DNA from: Panulirus ornatus
Lineage: Eukaryota; Arthropoda; Malacostraca; Decapoda; Palinuridae
Length of the DNA stretch: 64,000 bases
Reading direction: 5' to 3'
Assembly: GCF_036320965.1 (NCBI RefSeq)
Contig: NC_092250.1
Location: 11,987,100-12,051,099, forward strand
Below are positions 21,961-34,690 of the stretch, one piece after another (position 1 is the stretch's first letter; each line of letters begins with the position of its first letter). The notes below the pieces were generated by a model. That model had not been told where the DNA came from and did no database searches. It worked only from the letters and a program-made list of their open reading frames with translations. The translations under genes were made by a program, and so were the position numbers.

Positions 21961-22688
21961 TCACTGACCGTGCATTGTATACCCAGTGAATTCTGTGGAC
22001 CTTCTCAGAAAATTCTGTGGACCTAAAGGAAATATGTTTAGGGGATTTAACAAAAGTTTTCTAAATACTAATTAATTACGATGTATTCCACGTTGATTTC
22101 TCCATGTTAGACAACATTGACCGGATGATATAGTGGTCTAAGGTGAGAAGAAAGGAACTTCAGGTAGTGTTAGAGCGAAGACTCGCATGTCTTTCAAAAC
22201 GAGACTAGGTAACTGCTTTGACTGGTGTAGATCATCTGTGAATAATCCTCTTTGTGAATGTGTGTGTCAAGCTCCCCTTTTTTTTATTCCCTAGGATAAC
22301 AGCTATATTCCTCCTCAGTGTGTACAACGACTGGAGCTAATTCAGAATGGGTTTTCAGTTCATTCTATCCTCGCATAGAAAAATCCAACAAATCATTTTG
22401 TTCCTTGTACACTACACGAAAAGTTTAAGACACAGCTTCTGTCCTCCAACACACAACCCTGTGACAGACCATCAGATCTGATCTCATCTGACTCTCCCAG
22501 AATTCGTATAAACTTGCTTCCCTGCGTTTCCAAGAGCTTGTGTATATAGGTTTTTCACCTTTCTCAAAAATTCGTAAATACTTTCCCTTGTATTTTTCCG
22601 TTTAGTGATCCTCTCGATATTTCAGTTTAGGTCCGGCCTTGATGTGGACTTTGTCCGTGACTGAAGCCTTCGATGTAAAAGAATACTT
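21961..22688. other. Unique DNA
   Basis: No gene or repeat recognised before the minisatellite begins. Confidence 0.4.
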
Positions 22689-22689
22689 A

Positions 22690-23872
22690 TCTACGTTACT
22701 ACAGAGTGTGTTGTTACTACAGTGTGTGTTGTTACTACAGTGTGTTGTGTGTTGTTACTACAATGTGTGTTGTTACATTAGTGTGTTGTGTGTTGTTACT
22801 CAGTGTGTGTTGTTACTACAATGTTTGTTGTTACATTAGTGTGTTGTGTGTTGTTACTCAGTGTGTGTTGTTACTACACTGTGTGTTGTTACTTCAGTGT
22901 GTGTTGTTACTTCAGTGTGTGTTGTTACTACAGTGTGTGTTGTTACTACAGTGTGTGTTGTTACTATATAGTGTGATCTTACTACAGTGTGTGTTGTTAC
23001 TACAGTGTGTGTTGTTACTTCAGTGTGTGTTGTTACTACAGTGTGTGTTGTTACTTCAGTGTGTGTTGTTACTACAGTGTGTGTTGTTACTACAGTGTGT
23101 GTTGTTACTACAGTGTGTGTTGTTACTACAATGTTTGTTGTTACATTAGTGTGTTGTGTGTTGTTACTCAGTGTGTGTTGTTACTACAGTGTGTGTTGTT
23201 ACTACAGTGTGTGTTGTTACTACAGTGTGTGTTGTTACTACAATGTTTGTTGTTACATTAGTGTGTTGTGTGTTGTTACTCAGTGTGTGTTGTTACTACA
23301 GTGTGTGTTGTTACTACAGTGTGTGTTGTTACTACAGTGTGTGTTGTTACTACAATGTTTGTTGTTACATTAGTGTGTTGTGTGTTGTTACTCAGTGTGT
23401 GTTGTTACTACAGTGTGTGTTGTTACTACAGTGTGTGTTGTTACTACAGTGTGTGTTGTTACTACAGTGTGTGTTGTTACTACAGTGTGTGTTGTTACTA
23501 CAATGTTTGTTGTTACATTAGTGTGTTGTGTGTTGTTACTACAGTGTGTGTTGTTACTTCAGTGTGTGTTGTTACTACAGTGTGTGTTGTTACTACAGTG
23601 TGTGTTGTTACTACAGTGTGTGTTGTTACTACAGTGTGTGTTGTTACTACAATGTTTGTTGTTACATTAGTGTGTTGTGTGTTGTTACTCAGTGTGTGTT
23701 GTTACTACAATGTTTGTTGTTACATTAGTGTGTTGTGTGTTGTTACTCAGTGTGTGTTGTTACTACAGTGTGTGTTGTTACTACAGTGTGTGTTGTTACT
23801 TCAGTGTGTGTTGTTACTTCAGTGTGTGTTGTTACTACAGTGTGTGTTGTTACTACAGTGTGTGTTGTTTCG
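22690..23872 (+). repeat. 18-bp minisatellite with higher-order structure, about 1.18 kb
   Basis: The basic unit is CAGTGTGTGTTGTTACTA (18 bp), present about 60 times. A variant cassette containing ATGTTTGTTGTTACATTAG plus TGTGTTGTGTGTTGTTACTC recurs. The CATTAG landmark falls at about 22776, 22834, 23144, 23256, 23368, 23516, 23665 and 23723. Spacings of 58, 310, 112, 112, 148, 149 and 58 equal 58 plus whole multiples of 18 (one with an extra base). All three plus frames stay open for long stretches only because 18 is divisible by three. No gene is inferred. Confidence 0.95.
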
Positions 23873-24500
23873 CTGCATTTCCCCACACCGCTGTACTCCA
23901 CTGCATTGCTGTATTCAGTGCCTCTCTGGTTCCCCTCCTCCTTCCCCTGTCATCCTCAGCTTACTGGTGTCTGCTTTTTTTTTTTTTTCAAAGTCTCCTG
24001 CCTCGCTTTATTCCATACCTCGCTGCAGGTCCCTGCTTCCTTGCATAGCTCTCCTTCCTCTGCATCTCAATATACTTTCTTTTTCCCCTTTCCATCCTAC
24101 CAACTATTTTTACTTGCATCATCTTTCTTCTCGTATCTTTATTTCCTCTCATCTCCTTGCCTTTCCGCATCACCTTGCTTCCGTGCTTATTCCTCCTCCT
24201 CCTCCTCCCACGATTATTCCCTCGCTTCATTCCCTTGTTTCTCATCATCTCACTGATCTCCTGCATAAGCCTGGCCCTCGTTCTCTTAATTTACCTGCTT
24301 CCCTGTATCTTCCTCTTCTTTTTTATCCTATGGTTTCTCTGTACCCCTCTAGCTATGTAGCAAGTGATTGTTTCTTTATGTAAGCTGCCTCTCTCCATCA
24401 TTACTTTCCCTGCTTCACTTTGCTTTAACCTATCGCTCTACTTGCTTGCATCTCCTTGCTTCGCAAGAGTCCCTTCCTTACTTTCATATAGATATAAACA
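23873..24500 (+). repeat. Pyrimidine-rich cryptic repeat block
   Basis: A plus strand rich in C and T, with loosely repeated motifs such as CCTTGCTTC, CTGCTTCCTTGC, CATCTCCTTGC and TCCTCCTCC. It follows the 18-bp array without a clear boundary. It resembles the block at 21.0-21.9 kb. Confidence 0.6.
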
Positions 24501-24627
24501 AATGGCCACAGGCAACTCATGCCATTCTCACGACGCCCGCGTCTGGTGTTGTCATGACTCGAACAGTCACTAAGATCATGCACATGTTTTGCCAGCTTAA
24601 ACTTCATCTGCCACACTGCTAGTTTCT

Positions 24628-24899
24628 CTGTCTGGGTGTCGTTGTCCTTGTTAACTTGTAACTGTCTGGGTGTCGTTGTCCTTGTTAACTTGTAACTGTC
24701 TGGGTGTCGTTGTCCTTGTTAACTTGTAACTGTCTGGGTGTCGTTGTCCTTGTTAACTTGTAACTGTCTGGGTGTCGTTGTCCTTGTTAACTTGTAACTG
24801 TCTGGGTGTCGTTGTCCTTGTTAACTTGTAACTGTCTGGGTGTCGTTGTCCTTGTTAACTTGTAACTGTCTGGGTGTCGGTGTCCTTGTTAGCTTGTAA
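24628..24899. repeat. 34-bp minisatellite, eight copies
   Basis: The unit runs CTGTCTGGGTGTCGTTGTCC then TTGTTAACTTGTAA. The period was checked at 24628 and 24662. Seven copies look identical; the last has GTCGGTG and TTAGCTTG changes. Absence of spacers excludes CRISPR. Confidence 0.95.
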
Positions 24900-26085
24900 T
24901 TTCTCAGCTGAGGCAGTGGTTTTAACGAGGAAAATCATTTCCTGGTTCTTAATCGTGAGGTTTAATCTGTCCTTTCAGTATTGATATGGACATAATCCCA
25001 TGATAGAAAACAGGGCAGAAGACTATACAAAAAAATGATAATGGTCGAAATTTCAAATACGGTACGAAGGTGTGAAGAAGACGTTCCTTAAATGAAGCCT
25101 AATTATCTCAGTGTGATCTTTCCTCTCGTACGACTGTGTTTAGCTATTGAATCACCGACTCCCACAATGGGATATCCTCCGCATTCTAACCATGGCTTGA
25201 GGTGACAACCACCGGAACAAGTGGTTAAGTTTATGGAGGCAAGAAGAGTAAGTCACACGCAGTCGTAACAATGAGATACAAAATGTTACGGTGATCTGTT
25301 TGCTCTCCAGTAGACAATGCCAAGTGCTGCATCAGACCTGCACGAGTACTAAGGCCTTGTGATTATAGCTTCAGTGGTCGTCCCTGCTTTACAGTCACCG
25401 AATAAATATACCAAACCTCCATAGCTGGACGAGGGAGCGTTCTGTGCCTCAACGTAAACTACGATTACTTTAGAATAATGAGTGAGAAAAGGAGACATTA
25501 CGCGGCGCAGACATTGTTTAACCCGATGTGAATATCATTACCCATATATAATACACAGTCTTTATAAAAATCATCAGTTCTTTGTGAAATTGAAGCTAAT
25601 GTAGTTAAGATCAAGCTAAATGAAACGCAAAATCAATTATGTAAGTGGCATTGAAAGGGCAGTTCTCAATGCCCCTGAAGCCAGGTGCTGGCTTCGGTCA
25701 GACGAGAGACACGACCCCTTCGAACGATGAGGGTAGAGAAGAAAAATGCACTGCAGATGTTACTCTGTAAATTATATAGTTGTAATATCCTTTAAATTTC
25801 ATCCATTGCTGTAACATTCTCTTGTTCTCTGTTCGTACAATATGTAGTAATTCTATTTCCATAACTTTGAATAATAATATTAGTTTTACTTACATCAATA
25901 ACCATGGAGTGTGTCCTTTAATGTGTGGAAAGGTCAAACAAATTGTCATGAGGATTTCTGGTATTTAGTTGAACGTCTTATATGGGTCGCATTAATCTCC
26001 ATTATTTTTTTCCTTTTTTTTTTCCATATATGCATCCAATATTTTTTTATATGAATCTGCATCCACAATTCTCTTCTCGTTCTTC
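24900..26085. other. Unique DNA
   Basis: Nothing recognised. The sequence is AT-rich with short T-runs. Confidence 0.4.
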
Positions 26086-26087
26086 CA

Positions 26088-26188
26088 CTTTCAAAGGATT
26101 CGAACCTATGCGCTCCACCCTGGCCTTTCCGTAAGGGCGTCACGGTCTGGAACGCTAATCGCTAGCTACATCACGGAGGTCCGTACAC
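26088..26188 (-). mobile_element. tRNA-derived SINE (type B), head
   Basis: Read on the minus strand: CCTCCGTGATGTAGCTAGCG (A-box region), later GGAGCGCATAGGTTCGAATC (B box GGTTCGAATCC). The same head is seen in the copies at 59371 and 62090. Its body beyond the B box is not conserved here, so it is truncated. Confidence 0.75.
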
Positions 26189-26189
26189 T

Positions 26190-28185
26190 TGTACTCTTTA
26201 TATGAGTGTTCTGTCCTCTTGTGCTAGAAATGCTGACCACACACTCAGCACAGAATGAGTACTTTGAGTAAGGCCGGTGCACCGGCCAAGAAGGGTCATT
26301 TTACCAGAGTCGATGATAAGTGTAAAACGCTTATACATTTTTATACCACTGACGATTGAAACTGGAGAGTATTATCATTTTGATGCTTATGACGTCCAAT
26401 ACTGTGGTAGACATGGAATCAGAATATGACTCGTGCAGTACACTATGAATATATGTTGGCTACCTTCAGACCAGAAATCGGAAATCTCCAAACTTAAAGA
26501 ATTAATCTGACCAAAACTGACTTGTAGTAACTTCAGCACCTCAAATCCAGAGAAGTTTTTATGTTCCTGAATAGGAATTCCTATTGGTCTTTTCTGGGAG
26601 ATTATAGATGCCACCTTGATTGACTAACGAGGACATACTTCAGGTTCTATCTTAAAAGATCAGCCCAAGAACTCATTACGGGCAAGGTAACATGGTGGCT
26701 TCAAAGGAGGCCTGCAGACATGGGTCGACATCTTTCCAATTCATTGCTGGATCTCAAAACTTCCAGCGTATAACTTGTTGAAATGAACGGCATATTCAAA
26801 CGACCTCCATTCCATCTATTAGAAATTACGGACAGTATGTTTGAACGTGGAGGACGGAGCCGGTAGGCTTCTTCACGCCATGTTACTTCGTAAACCCTAA
26901 GAATTGAGGCATTGATGCCTGCAAAGCTACAAAGATAGAACTCAGTAGATGATGTGCGATAAAGTATCAAGGATGCCCATCCACGCCTGGCTCTGAGATT
27001 TTTGTCAGGTCTGATTTAAAAGGCAAAGCTCCTAGCGAAACAGTAGCCAAATGCTATAGAAAAGGACAACAGCCAAACCTTCCTCAGTAAACCAGTGTAA
27101 TATTCCCCAGACGCGTGTCATAAGCACGTACTAGTAGGTACAATTGGCACTAAATCCAAACGCTTTATGAGCCTTTTGCCATAGTGAACATTCCACTGGT
27201 GATTGCCACAAATGTCCTCCTTTGATATCTAGGCAAGGAAGGCTAAAGGAATTAGTCCAATGGTTCACATATGTGTGCGCGAAACCTCCTCCTACCAAGT
27301 ACAATGAGTTCAGTGTCACTATTTTATCAGTGCTGGGGAAAGAAATGAAGCAGCAGCCCCCACATGTCATTTTTACCTTGAAAATGAAAGTGGAACTGAT
27401 CTGCCTAATGTTAAAGGTGTGGATATCATGACCAACCAGCAGTCGGTCACGTGCTTTCTATCTTGAACTAATTCCAACCCAGTTAAAAAGTGAATCTATT
27501 AAATGGGTAACTTCCCTTCCTCTAATGCAAGGAAATATCTTTGGCGAAATATCTAACCCGAATATAACCTTACCCAGTTGACACTAAAAGTGATTTGCCA
27601 CCTACGACAAAATTTCTTTACTTTCCTTCTAAGTCGTGGCTCATGGGCTTATCAGCAAGGCAGTATCTCATTATGATATATTCCACGTTGGTGGTGTGGA
27701 CACTTTAATGTCTACACCCTGAACAATACTGTCTCCCTAAAGCCCGACAAGATATCACACATCTTTGTTTTGGGGACACGTTGACCGCAAGGCCACCCCT
27801 CGATTCTACATCTTAATCTCCTCACCACTGTGAGGGGATTACACCTCCACTCCTCGGTTATATCGTAGGTGGAGACCATAACAGATGCCTGTCGACACTA
27901 AGAGGATAACTGCGGACCATCTGGGTCCTTTGGAACTCGATGGTCACTAGCTGTGTCTTCGCCAGATAGACACACTGGGAGAGTGTTTGAAGAAAGATGA
28001 TCTTTCTTCTCTCATAGTGGTTTTATGTATCGCAACCAACCAGTCATATTATTAATTTCATGGTTGGTGATTACGTCCGCTCACATTCAGAAAACCCAGC
28101 TTGAGCCTTCGAGGAGGATGTGCGCTTCCAGGTTGGTTCTGTCATCTGTTCCAGCTTTACGAAAGACAAGAAGGTGGGTGAGGGT
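26190..28185. other. Unique DNA, no gene recognised
   Basis: Long region without simple repeats. Minus-strand open frames at 26387-26614, 26701-26970 and 27131-27370 (75-89 codons) are less biased than surrounding shadows and could be pieces of an old mobile-element polyprotein. I could not identify a domain and make no functional call. Confidence 0.35.
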
Positions 28186-28186
28186 T

Positions 28187-28262
28187 TTTAGCCCACTGCT
28201 GCTACTCCCCATTTTAGTCGCCTTCTACGCCACTCAGGGAATAAGTATTCTTTCTCTAGTGT
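28187..28262 (-). mobile_element. SINE-A 5' fragment
   Basis: Minus-strand head only: CCATTTTAGTCGCCTTCTAC, then ACTCAGGGAATAAGTATTCTTTCTC, next to a short TA tract. This is the complement of the SINE-A head. Confidence 0.75.
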
Positions 28263-29108
28263 ATATATATATTTCCTGGTTAGAAACACTGCCCGGATTT
28301 AGACATTCACTGCCAGTGACGAGACTGGAATAAAGCTATTTTGACAGTAGTCAACAGGTGTTGCTTCTCACTCTTTCCTGAGAAGGTCATTCTTGTATTA
28401 CTTCAACATTTTATGATATTTCTTCCACCATTCTTCCTGCTGGTTATTTTGCCAGAGCGAATGGAGGCGATGGGGAGAGAGGGCCTTCCCACCGCACAAT
28501 CCTAGCTTCGTCTGTCTAGAATAGGAGAGTAGTTTGCATTAGAATGTAAATTTGCAGAAAGCCTCGTAATGTGGAAGTGGACTTTTTTTTTCTGGGTGAA
28601 TAGGGTTTTGAAGGGAAGGTATAATCTTCTGCATTCCTCTCTTTTTTCACGGTTTCATGTCCATATTTCTAGTGACATCCATGGAGCTATTTCTTTTTGT
28701 GTCCGACTGTCTCGCATCTTTTCTCGTGTTTGTCTCCTCTCATCACTCATACGTATTTTTGATCTTCCAGTTTTAACATTTCTGTTCTTTATTCTTCTAA
28801 AGTCTGCATGGGCGTAAAATTCCTCATCTGTCACCGTTGCTTATGTTCATGATATTTCTCACAATGATGGCGTATAGATGTCAGTAACGATATTCTTCCT
28901 ACTTCCTACAGCCTCTTGCGTCATAGTTTCTGAAGTATCTTAGATTCAGGTCGTCCAGGTTACCTTTTTTTAAGGTAGCTGAGACGGCGTTGGTAATCGA
29001 TAGCACTACTGAAGTGCCCTTATCAAGGCAGCTGGTCCTCAGTTTACCCAGCAGTTCAACCTTCCAAAAGGGCTGCTCGATAGAAAATGGGTACATCGCT
29101 TTGTCTAA
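28263..29108. other. Unique DNA
   Basis: Nothing recognised. Confidence 0.4.
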
Positions 29109-29138
29109 GGTATATATATATATATATATATATATTTC
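29109..29138. repeat. (TA)n microsatellite
   Basis: A short TA tract at the 3' flank of the minus-strand SINE-A copy. Confidence 0.9.
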
Positions 29139-29442
29139 TTTCTTTTTTTTCTTTTAAACTATTCACCATTTCCCGCGTTAGCGAGGTAGCGTTAAGAACA
29201 GAGGACTGGGCCTTTTTTGGAATATCCTCACCTGGCCCCCTCTGTTCCTGCATTAGCAAGGTAGCGCTAAGAACAGAGGACTGGGCCTGTGAGGGAATAT
29301 CCCCACCTGGCCCCATTCTCTGCTCCTTCTTTTGGAAAATTAGAAAAAAAAATGAGGGGAGGATTTCCGGCCCCCCGCTCCCTCCCCTTTTAGTCGCCTT
29401 TTACGACACGCAGGAATACGTGGGAAGTATTCTTTCTCCCCT
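29139..29442 (-). mobile_element. SINE-A copy with internal tail duplication
   Basis: A minus-strand copy, complete from head (29442 side) to tail (TA side). About 72 bp around the tail hairpin is present twice (GTAGCGTTAAGAACAGAGGA near 29189 and GTAGCGCTAAGAACAGAGGA near 29261, each followed by GGGCCT and an AATATCC.CACCTGGCCCC block). The copy lies head to head with the near-full-length LINE starting at about 29443. Confidence 0.88.
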
Positions 29443-29592
29443 ATTCCCACGCATTCCTCACGTGTCGTAGAAGGCGACTAAAGGGGACGGGAGCGGGGGG
29501 CCAGAAACCCTCCCCTCCTTGTATTGTAACTTTCTAAAAGGGGAAACAGAAGGAGTCACGCGAGGAGTGCTCATCCTCCTCGAAGGCTCAGA

Positions 29593-30984
29593 TTGGGGTG
29601 TCTAAATGTGTGTGGATGTAACCAAGATGAGAAAAAAGGAGAGATAGGTAGTATGTTTGAGGAAAGGAACCTGGATGTTTTGGCTCTGAGTGAAACGAAG
29701 CTCAAGGGTAAAGGGGAAGAGTGGTTTGGGAATGTCTTGGAAGTAAAGTCAGGGGTTAGTGAGAGGACAAGAGCAAGGGAAGGAGTAGCACTACTCCTGA
29801 ATCAGGAGTTCTGGGAGTATGTGATAGAGTGTAAGAAAGTAAATTCTAGATTGATATGGGTAAAACTGAAAGTTGATGGAGAGAGATGGGTGATTATTGG
29901 TGCATATGCACCTGGGCAAGAGAAGAAAGATCATGAGAGGCAAGTGTTTTGGGAGCAGCTGAATGAGTGTGTTAGTGGTTTTGATGCACAAGACCGGGTT
30001 ATAGTGATGGGTGATTTGAATGCAAAGGTGAGTAATGTGGCAGTTGAGGGAATAATTGGTATACATGAAGTCTTCAGTGTTGTAAATGGAAATGGTGAAG
30101 AGCTTGTAGATTTATGTGCTGAAAAAGGACTGATGATTGGGAATACCTGGTTTAAAAAGCGAGATATACATAAGTATACGTATGTAAGTAGGAGAGATGG
30201 CCAGAGAGCGTTATTGGATTACGTGTTAATTGATAGACGCACGAAAGAGAGACTTTTGGATGTTAATGTGCTGAGAGGTGCAACTGGAGGGATGTCAGAT
30301 CATTATCTTGTGGAGGCGAAGGTGAAGATTTGTGGGGGTTTTCAGAAAAGAAGAGAGAATGTTGGGGTGAAGAGAGTGGTCAGAGGAAGTGAGCTTGGGA
30401 AGGAGATTTGTGTGAGGAAGTACCAGGAGAGACTCAGTATAGAATGGAAAAAGGTGAGAACAAAGGAGGTAAGGGGAGTAGGGGAGGGATGTGATGTATT
30501 TAGGGAAGCAGTGATGGCTTGCGCAAAAGATGCTTGTGGCATGAGAAGCGTGGGAGATGGGTTGATCAGAAAAGGTAGTGAGTGGTGGGATGAAGACGTA
30601 AGATTATTAGTGAAAGAGAAGAGAGAGGCATTTGAACGATTTTTGCAGGGAAAAAATGCAAATGAGTGGGAGAGGTATAAAAGAAAGAGGCAGGAGGTCA
30701 AGAGAAAGGTACAGGAGGTGAAAACGAGGGCAAATGAGAGTTGGGGTGAGAGAGTATCATTAAATTTTAGGGAGAATAAAAAGATGTTCTGGAAGGAGGT
30801 AAATAAAGTGTGTAAGACAAGGGAGCAAATGGGAACTTCAGTGAAGGGGGCTAATGGGGAGGTGATAACAAGAATTGGTGATGTGAGAAGGAGTTGGAGT
30901 GAGTATTTTGAAGGTTTGTTGAGTGTGTTTGATGATAGAGTAGCAGATATAGGGTGTTTTGGTCGAGGTGGTGTGCAAAGTTAG
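29593..30984 (+). pseudogene. LINE AP-type endonuclease and linker (N-terminal part of the LINE polyprotein)
   Basis: The N-terminal part of the LINE polyprotein would nick target DNA to prime reverse transcription. Numbering from the TTG at 29593, exonuclease-endonuclease-phosphatase family signatures appear in order: LNVCGCN (Asn 5), LSETK (Glu 34), GAYAPG (103-108), MGDLNAKV (139-146, Asp 141 and Asn 143), LLDYVLID (207-214) and MSDHYLVEAKV (234-244, Asp 236 and His 237). After residue 250 there is a basic linker with RKYQERLS and KKMFWKEVNKV. There is no ATG at the start: the frame is open back to 29530 without one, so the original start is lost or unconventional. The part ends at a TAG (30982-30984) where the copy at 59.0 kb has GAG. 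Confidence 0.88.
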
Positions 30985-32519
30985 AGGGATAGGGAAAATG
31001 ATTTGGTAAATAGAGAAGAGGTAGTAAAAGCTTTACGGAAGATGAAAGCCGGGAAGGCAGCAGGTTTGGATGGTATTGCAGTGGAATTTATTAAAAAAGG
31101 GGGTGATTGTATTGTTGACTGGTTGGTAAGGTTATTTAATGTATGTATGATTCATGGTGAGGTGCCTGAGGATTGGCGGAATGCTTGTATAGTGCCATTG
31201 TACAAAGGCAAAGGGGATAAGAGTGTATGCTCAAATTACAGAGGTATAAGTTTGAGTATTCCTGGTAAATCATATGGGAGGGTATTGATTGAGAGGGTGA
31301 AGGCATGTACAGAGCATCAGATTGGGGAAGAGCAGTGTGGTTTCAGAAGTGGTAGAGGATGAGTGGATCAGGTGTTTGCTTTGAAGAATGTATGTGAGAA
31401 ATACTTAGAAAAACAAGTGGATTTGTATGTAGCATTTATGGATCTGGAGAAGGCATATGACTGAGTTGATAGAGATGCTCTGTGGAAGGTTCTAAGAATA
31501 TATGGTGTGGGAGGAAAGTTGTTAGAAGCAGTGAAAAGTTTTTATCGAGGATGTAAGGCATGTGTACGTGTTGGAAGAGAGGAAAGTGATTGGTTCTCAG
31601 TGAATGTGGGTTTGCGGCAGGGGTGTGTGATGTCTCTATGGTTGTTTTATTTGTTTATGGATGGGGTTGTTAGGGAGGTGAATGCAAGAGTTTTGGAAAG
31701 AGGGGCAAGTATGAAGTTTGTTGTGGATGAGAGAGCTTGGGAAGTGAGTCAGTTGTTGTTCGCTGATGATACAGCACTGGTGGCTGATTCATGTAGAAGC
31801 TTGTGGCTGAGTTTGGTAAAGTGTGTGAAAGAAGAAAGTTAAGAGTAAATGTGAATAAGAGCAAGGTTATTAGGTACAGTAGGGTTGAGGGTCAAGTCAA
31901 TTGGGAGGTAAGTTTGAATGGAGAAAAACTGGAGGAAGTAAAGTGTTTTAGATATCTGGGAGTGGATCTGGCAGCGGATGGAACCATGGAAGCGGAAGTG
32001 AATCATAGGGTGGGGGAGGGGGCGAAAATCCTGGGAGCCTTGAAGAATGTTTGGAAGTCGAGAACATTATCTCGGAAAGGGAAAATGGGTATGTTTGAAG
32101 GAATAGTGGTTCCAACAATGTTGTATGGTTGCGAGGCGTGAGCTATGGATAGAGTTGTGCGCAGGAGGGTGGATGTGCTGGAAATGAGATGTTTGAGGAA
32201 AATGTGTGGTGTGAGGTGGTTTGATCGAGTAAGTAATGTAAGGGTAAGAGAGATGTGTGGAAATAAAAAGAGCGTGGTTGAGAGAGCAGAAGAGGGTATT
32301 TTGAAGTGGTTTGGGCACATGGAGAGAATGAGTGAGGAAAGATTGACCAAGAGGATATATGTGTCGGAGGTGGAGGGAGCAAGGAGAAGAGGGAGACCAA
32401 ATTGGAGGTGGAAAGATGGAGTGAAAAAGATTTTGTGTGATCGGGGCCTGAACATGCAGGAGGGTGAAAGGAGGGCAAGGAATAGAGTGGATTGGAGCGA
32501 TGTGGTATACCGGGGTTGA
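30985..32519 (+). pseudogene. LINE reverse transcriptase (C-terminal part), interrupted
   Basis: In frame with the endonuclease part. The RT would copy LINE RNA at the nicked target. Motifs in order: [17 protein letters not shown] (RT0/1), VPLYKGKGDKS, EEQCGFRSGRG, FMDLEKAYD (motif A Asp), GLRQGCVMSLWLF (motif B; young copies have MSPW), LLFADDTALVAD (catalytic Asp pair), NVNKSKVIRY, FRYLGVDLAADG, then the C-terminal LYGCEA, WFGHMERM and GRPNWRWKDGVKK blocks. Breaks are TGA at 31360-31362 (Cys elsewhere), TGA at 31462-31464 (Arg elsewhere), a 10-bp deletion near 31795 that shifts the frame, and TGA at 32139-32141 (Trp elsewhere). The end matches the usual VVYRG stop at 32517. Confidence 0.9.
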
Positions 32520-32708
32520 CGTGCTGTCAGTGGATTGAATCAAGGCATGTGAAGCGTCTGGGGTAAACCATGGAACGCTGTGTAGGTATGTGTATTTGCG
32601 TGTGTGGACGTGTGTATATGCATGTGTGTGGGGGGGGGTTGGGCCATTTCTTTCGTCTGTTTCCTTGCGCTACCTCGCAAACGCGGGAGACAGCGACAAA
32701 GTAAAAAG

Positions 32709-34495
<1,787 letters not shown>

Positions 34496-34501
34496 ATAAT
34501 A

Positions 34502-34525
34502 TGTGCGTGTGTGTGTGTGTGTGTA
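34502..34525. repeat. (GT)n microsatellite
   Basis: A short GT tract between the LINE tail and the next SINE. Confidence 0.85.
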
Positions 34526-34530
34526 TATTT

Positions 34531-34690
34531 ATTCCTATGAGTCAAAACCGTGTAACTATTTCATCGACCAGCCCCTATAAGAGGATGAACATCTGGGTAA
34601 GCTGTGGACCAGCTGCCTTGACCAGGATTAGAACCATGTGGATTCGACCCCCTGACGGCCCGTGAATCCGTCACGGTCAGCATCGCTTGC
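34531..34690 (-). mobile_element. tRNA-derived SINE (type B), diverged
   Basis: Minus-strand features: a B-box remnant (complement of CCAGGATTAGAACCA), the conserved core region (complement of CATCTGGGTAAGCTGTGG) and the TTTCATCGACCAGCCCCTA region shared with the copies at 54568 and 59371. The low-coordinate edge starts with TTCCTATGAGTC, the same bases that begin the palindromic element at 61374. Confidence 0.72.

Noticed and set aside
23268..24383. 371-codon plus-strand frame reading CVVTTV repeats and then a Ser/Leu-rich part
   Set aside because: The repeat has an 18-bp period, so all frames are open by chance; the remainder is pyrimidine-rich low-complexity DNA. No start context or domain.
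24628..24899. Regular 34-bp array resembling a CRISPR
   Set aside because: There are no unique spacers, the units are directly contiguous, and the context is eukaryotic.
26387..27370. Minus-strand frames that might be a decayed LTR-retrotransposon polyprotein
   Set aside because: Only vague resemblance, with no Asp protease, RT or integrase motif that I can point to. A translated search against BEL/Pao and Gypsy proteins would decide.
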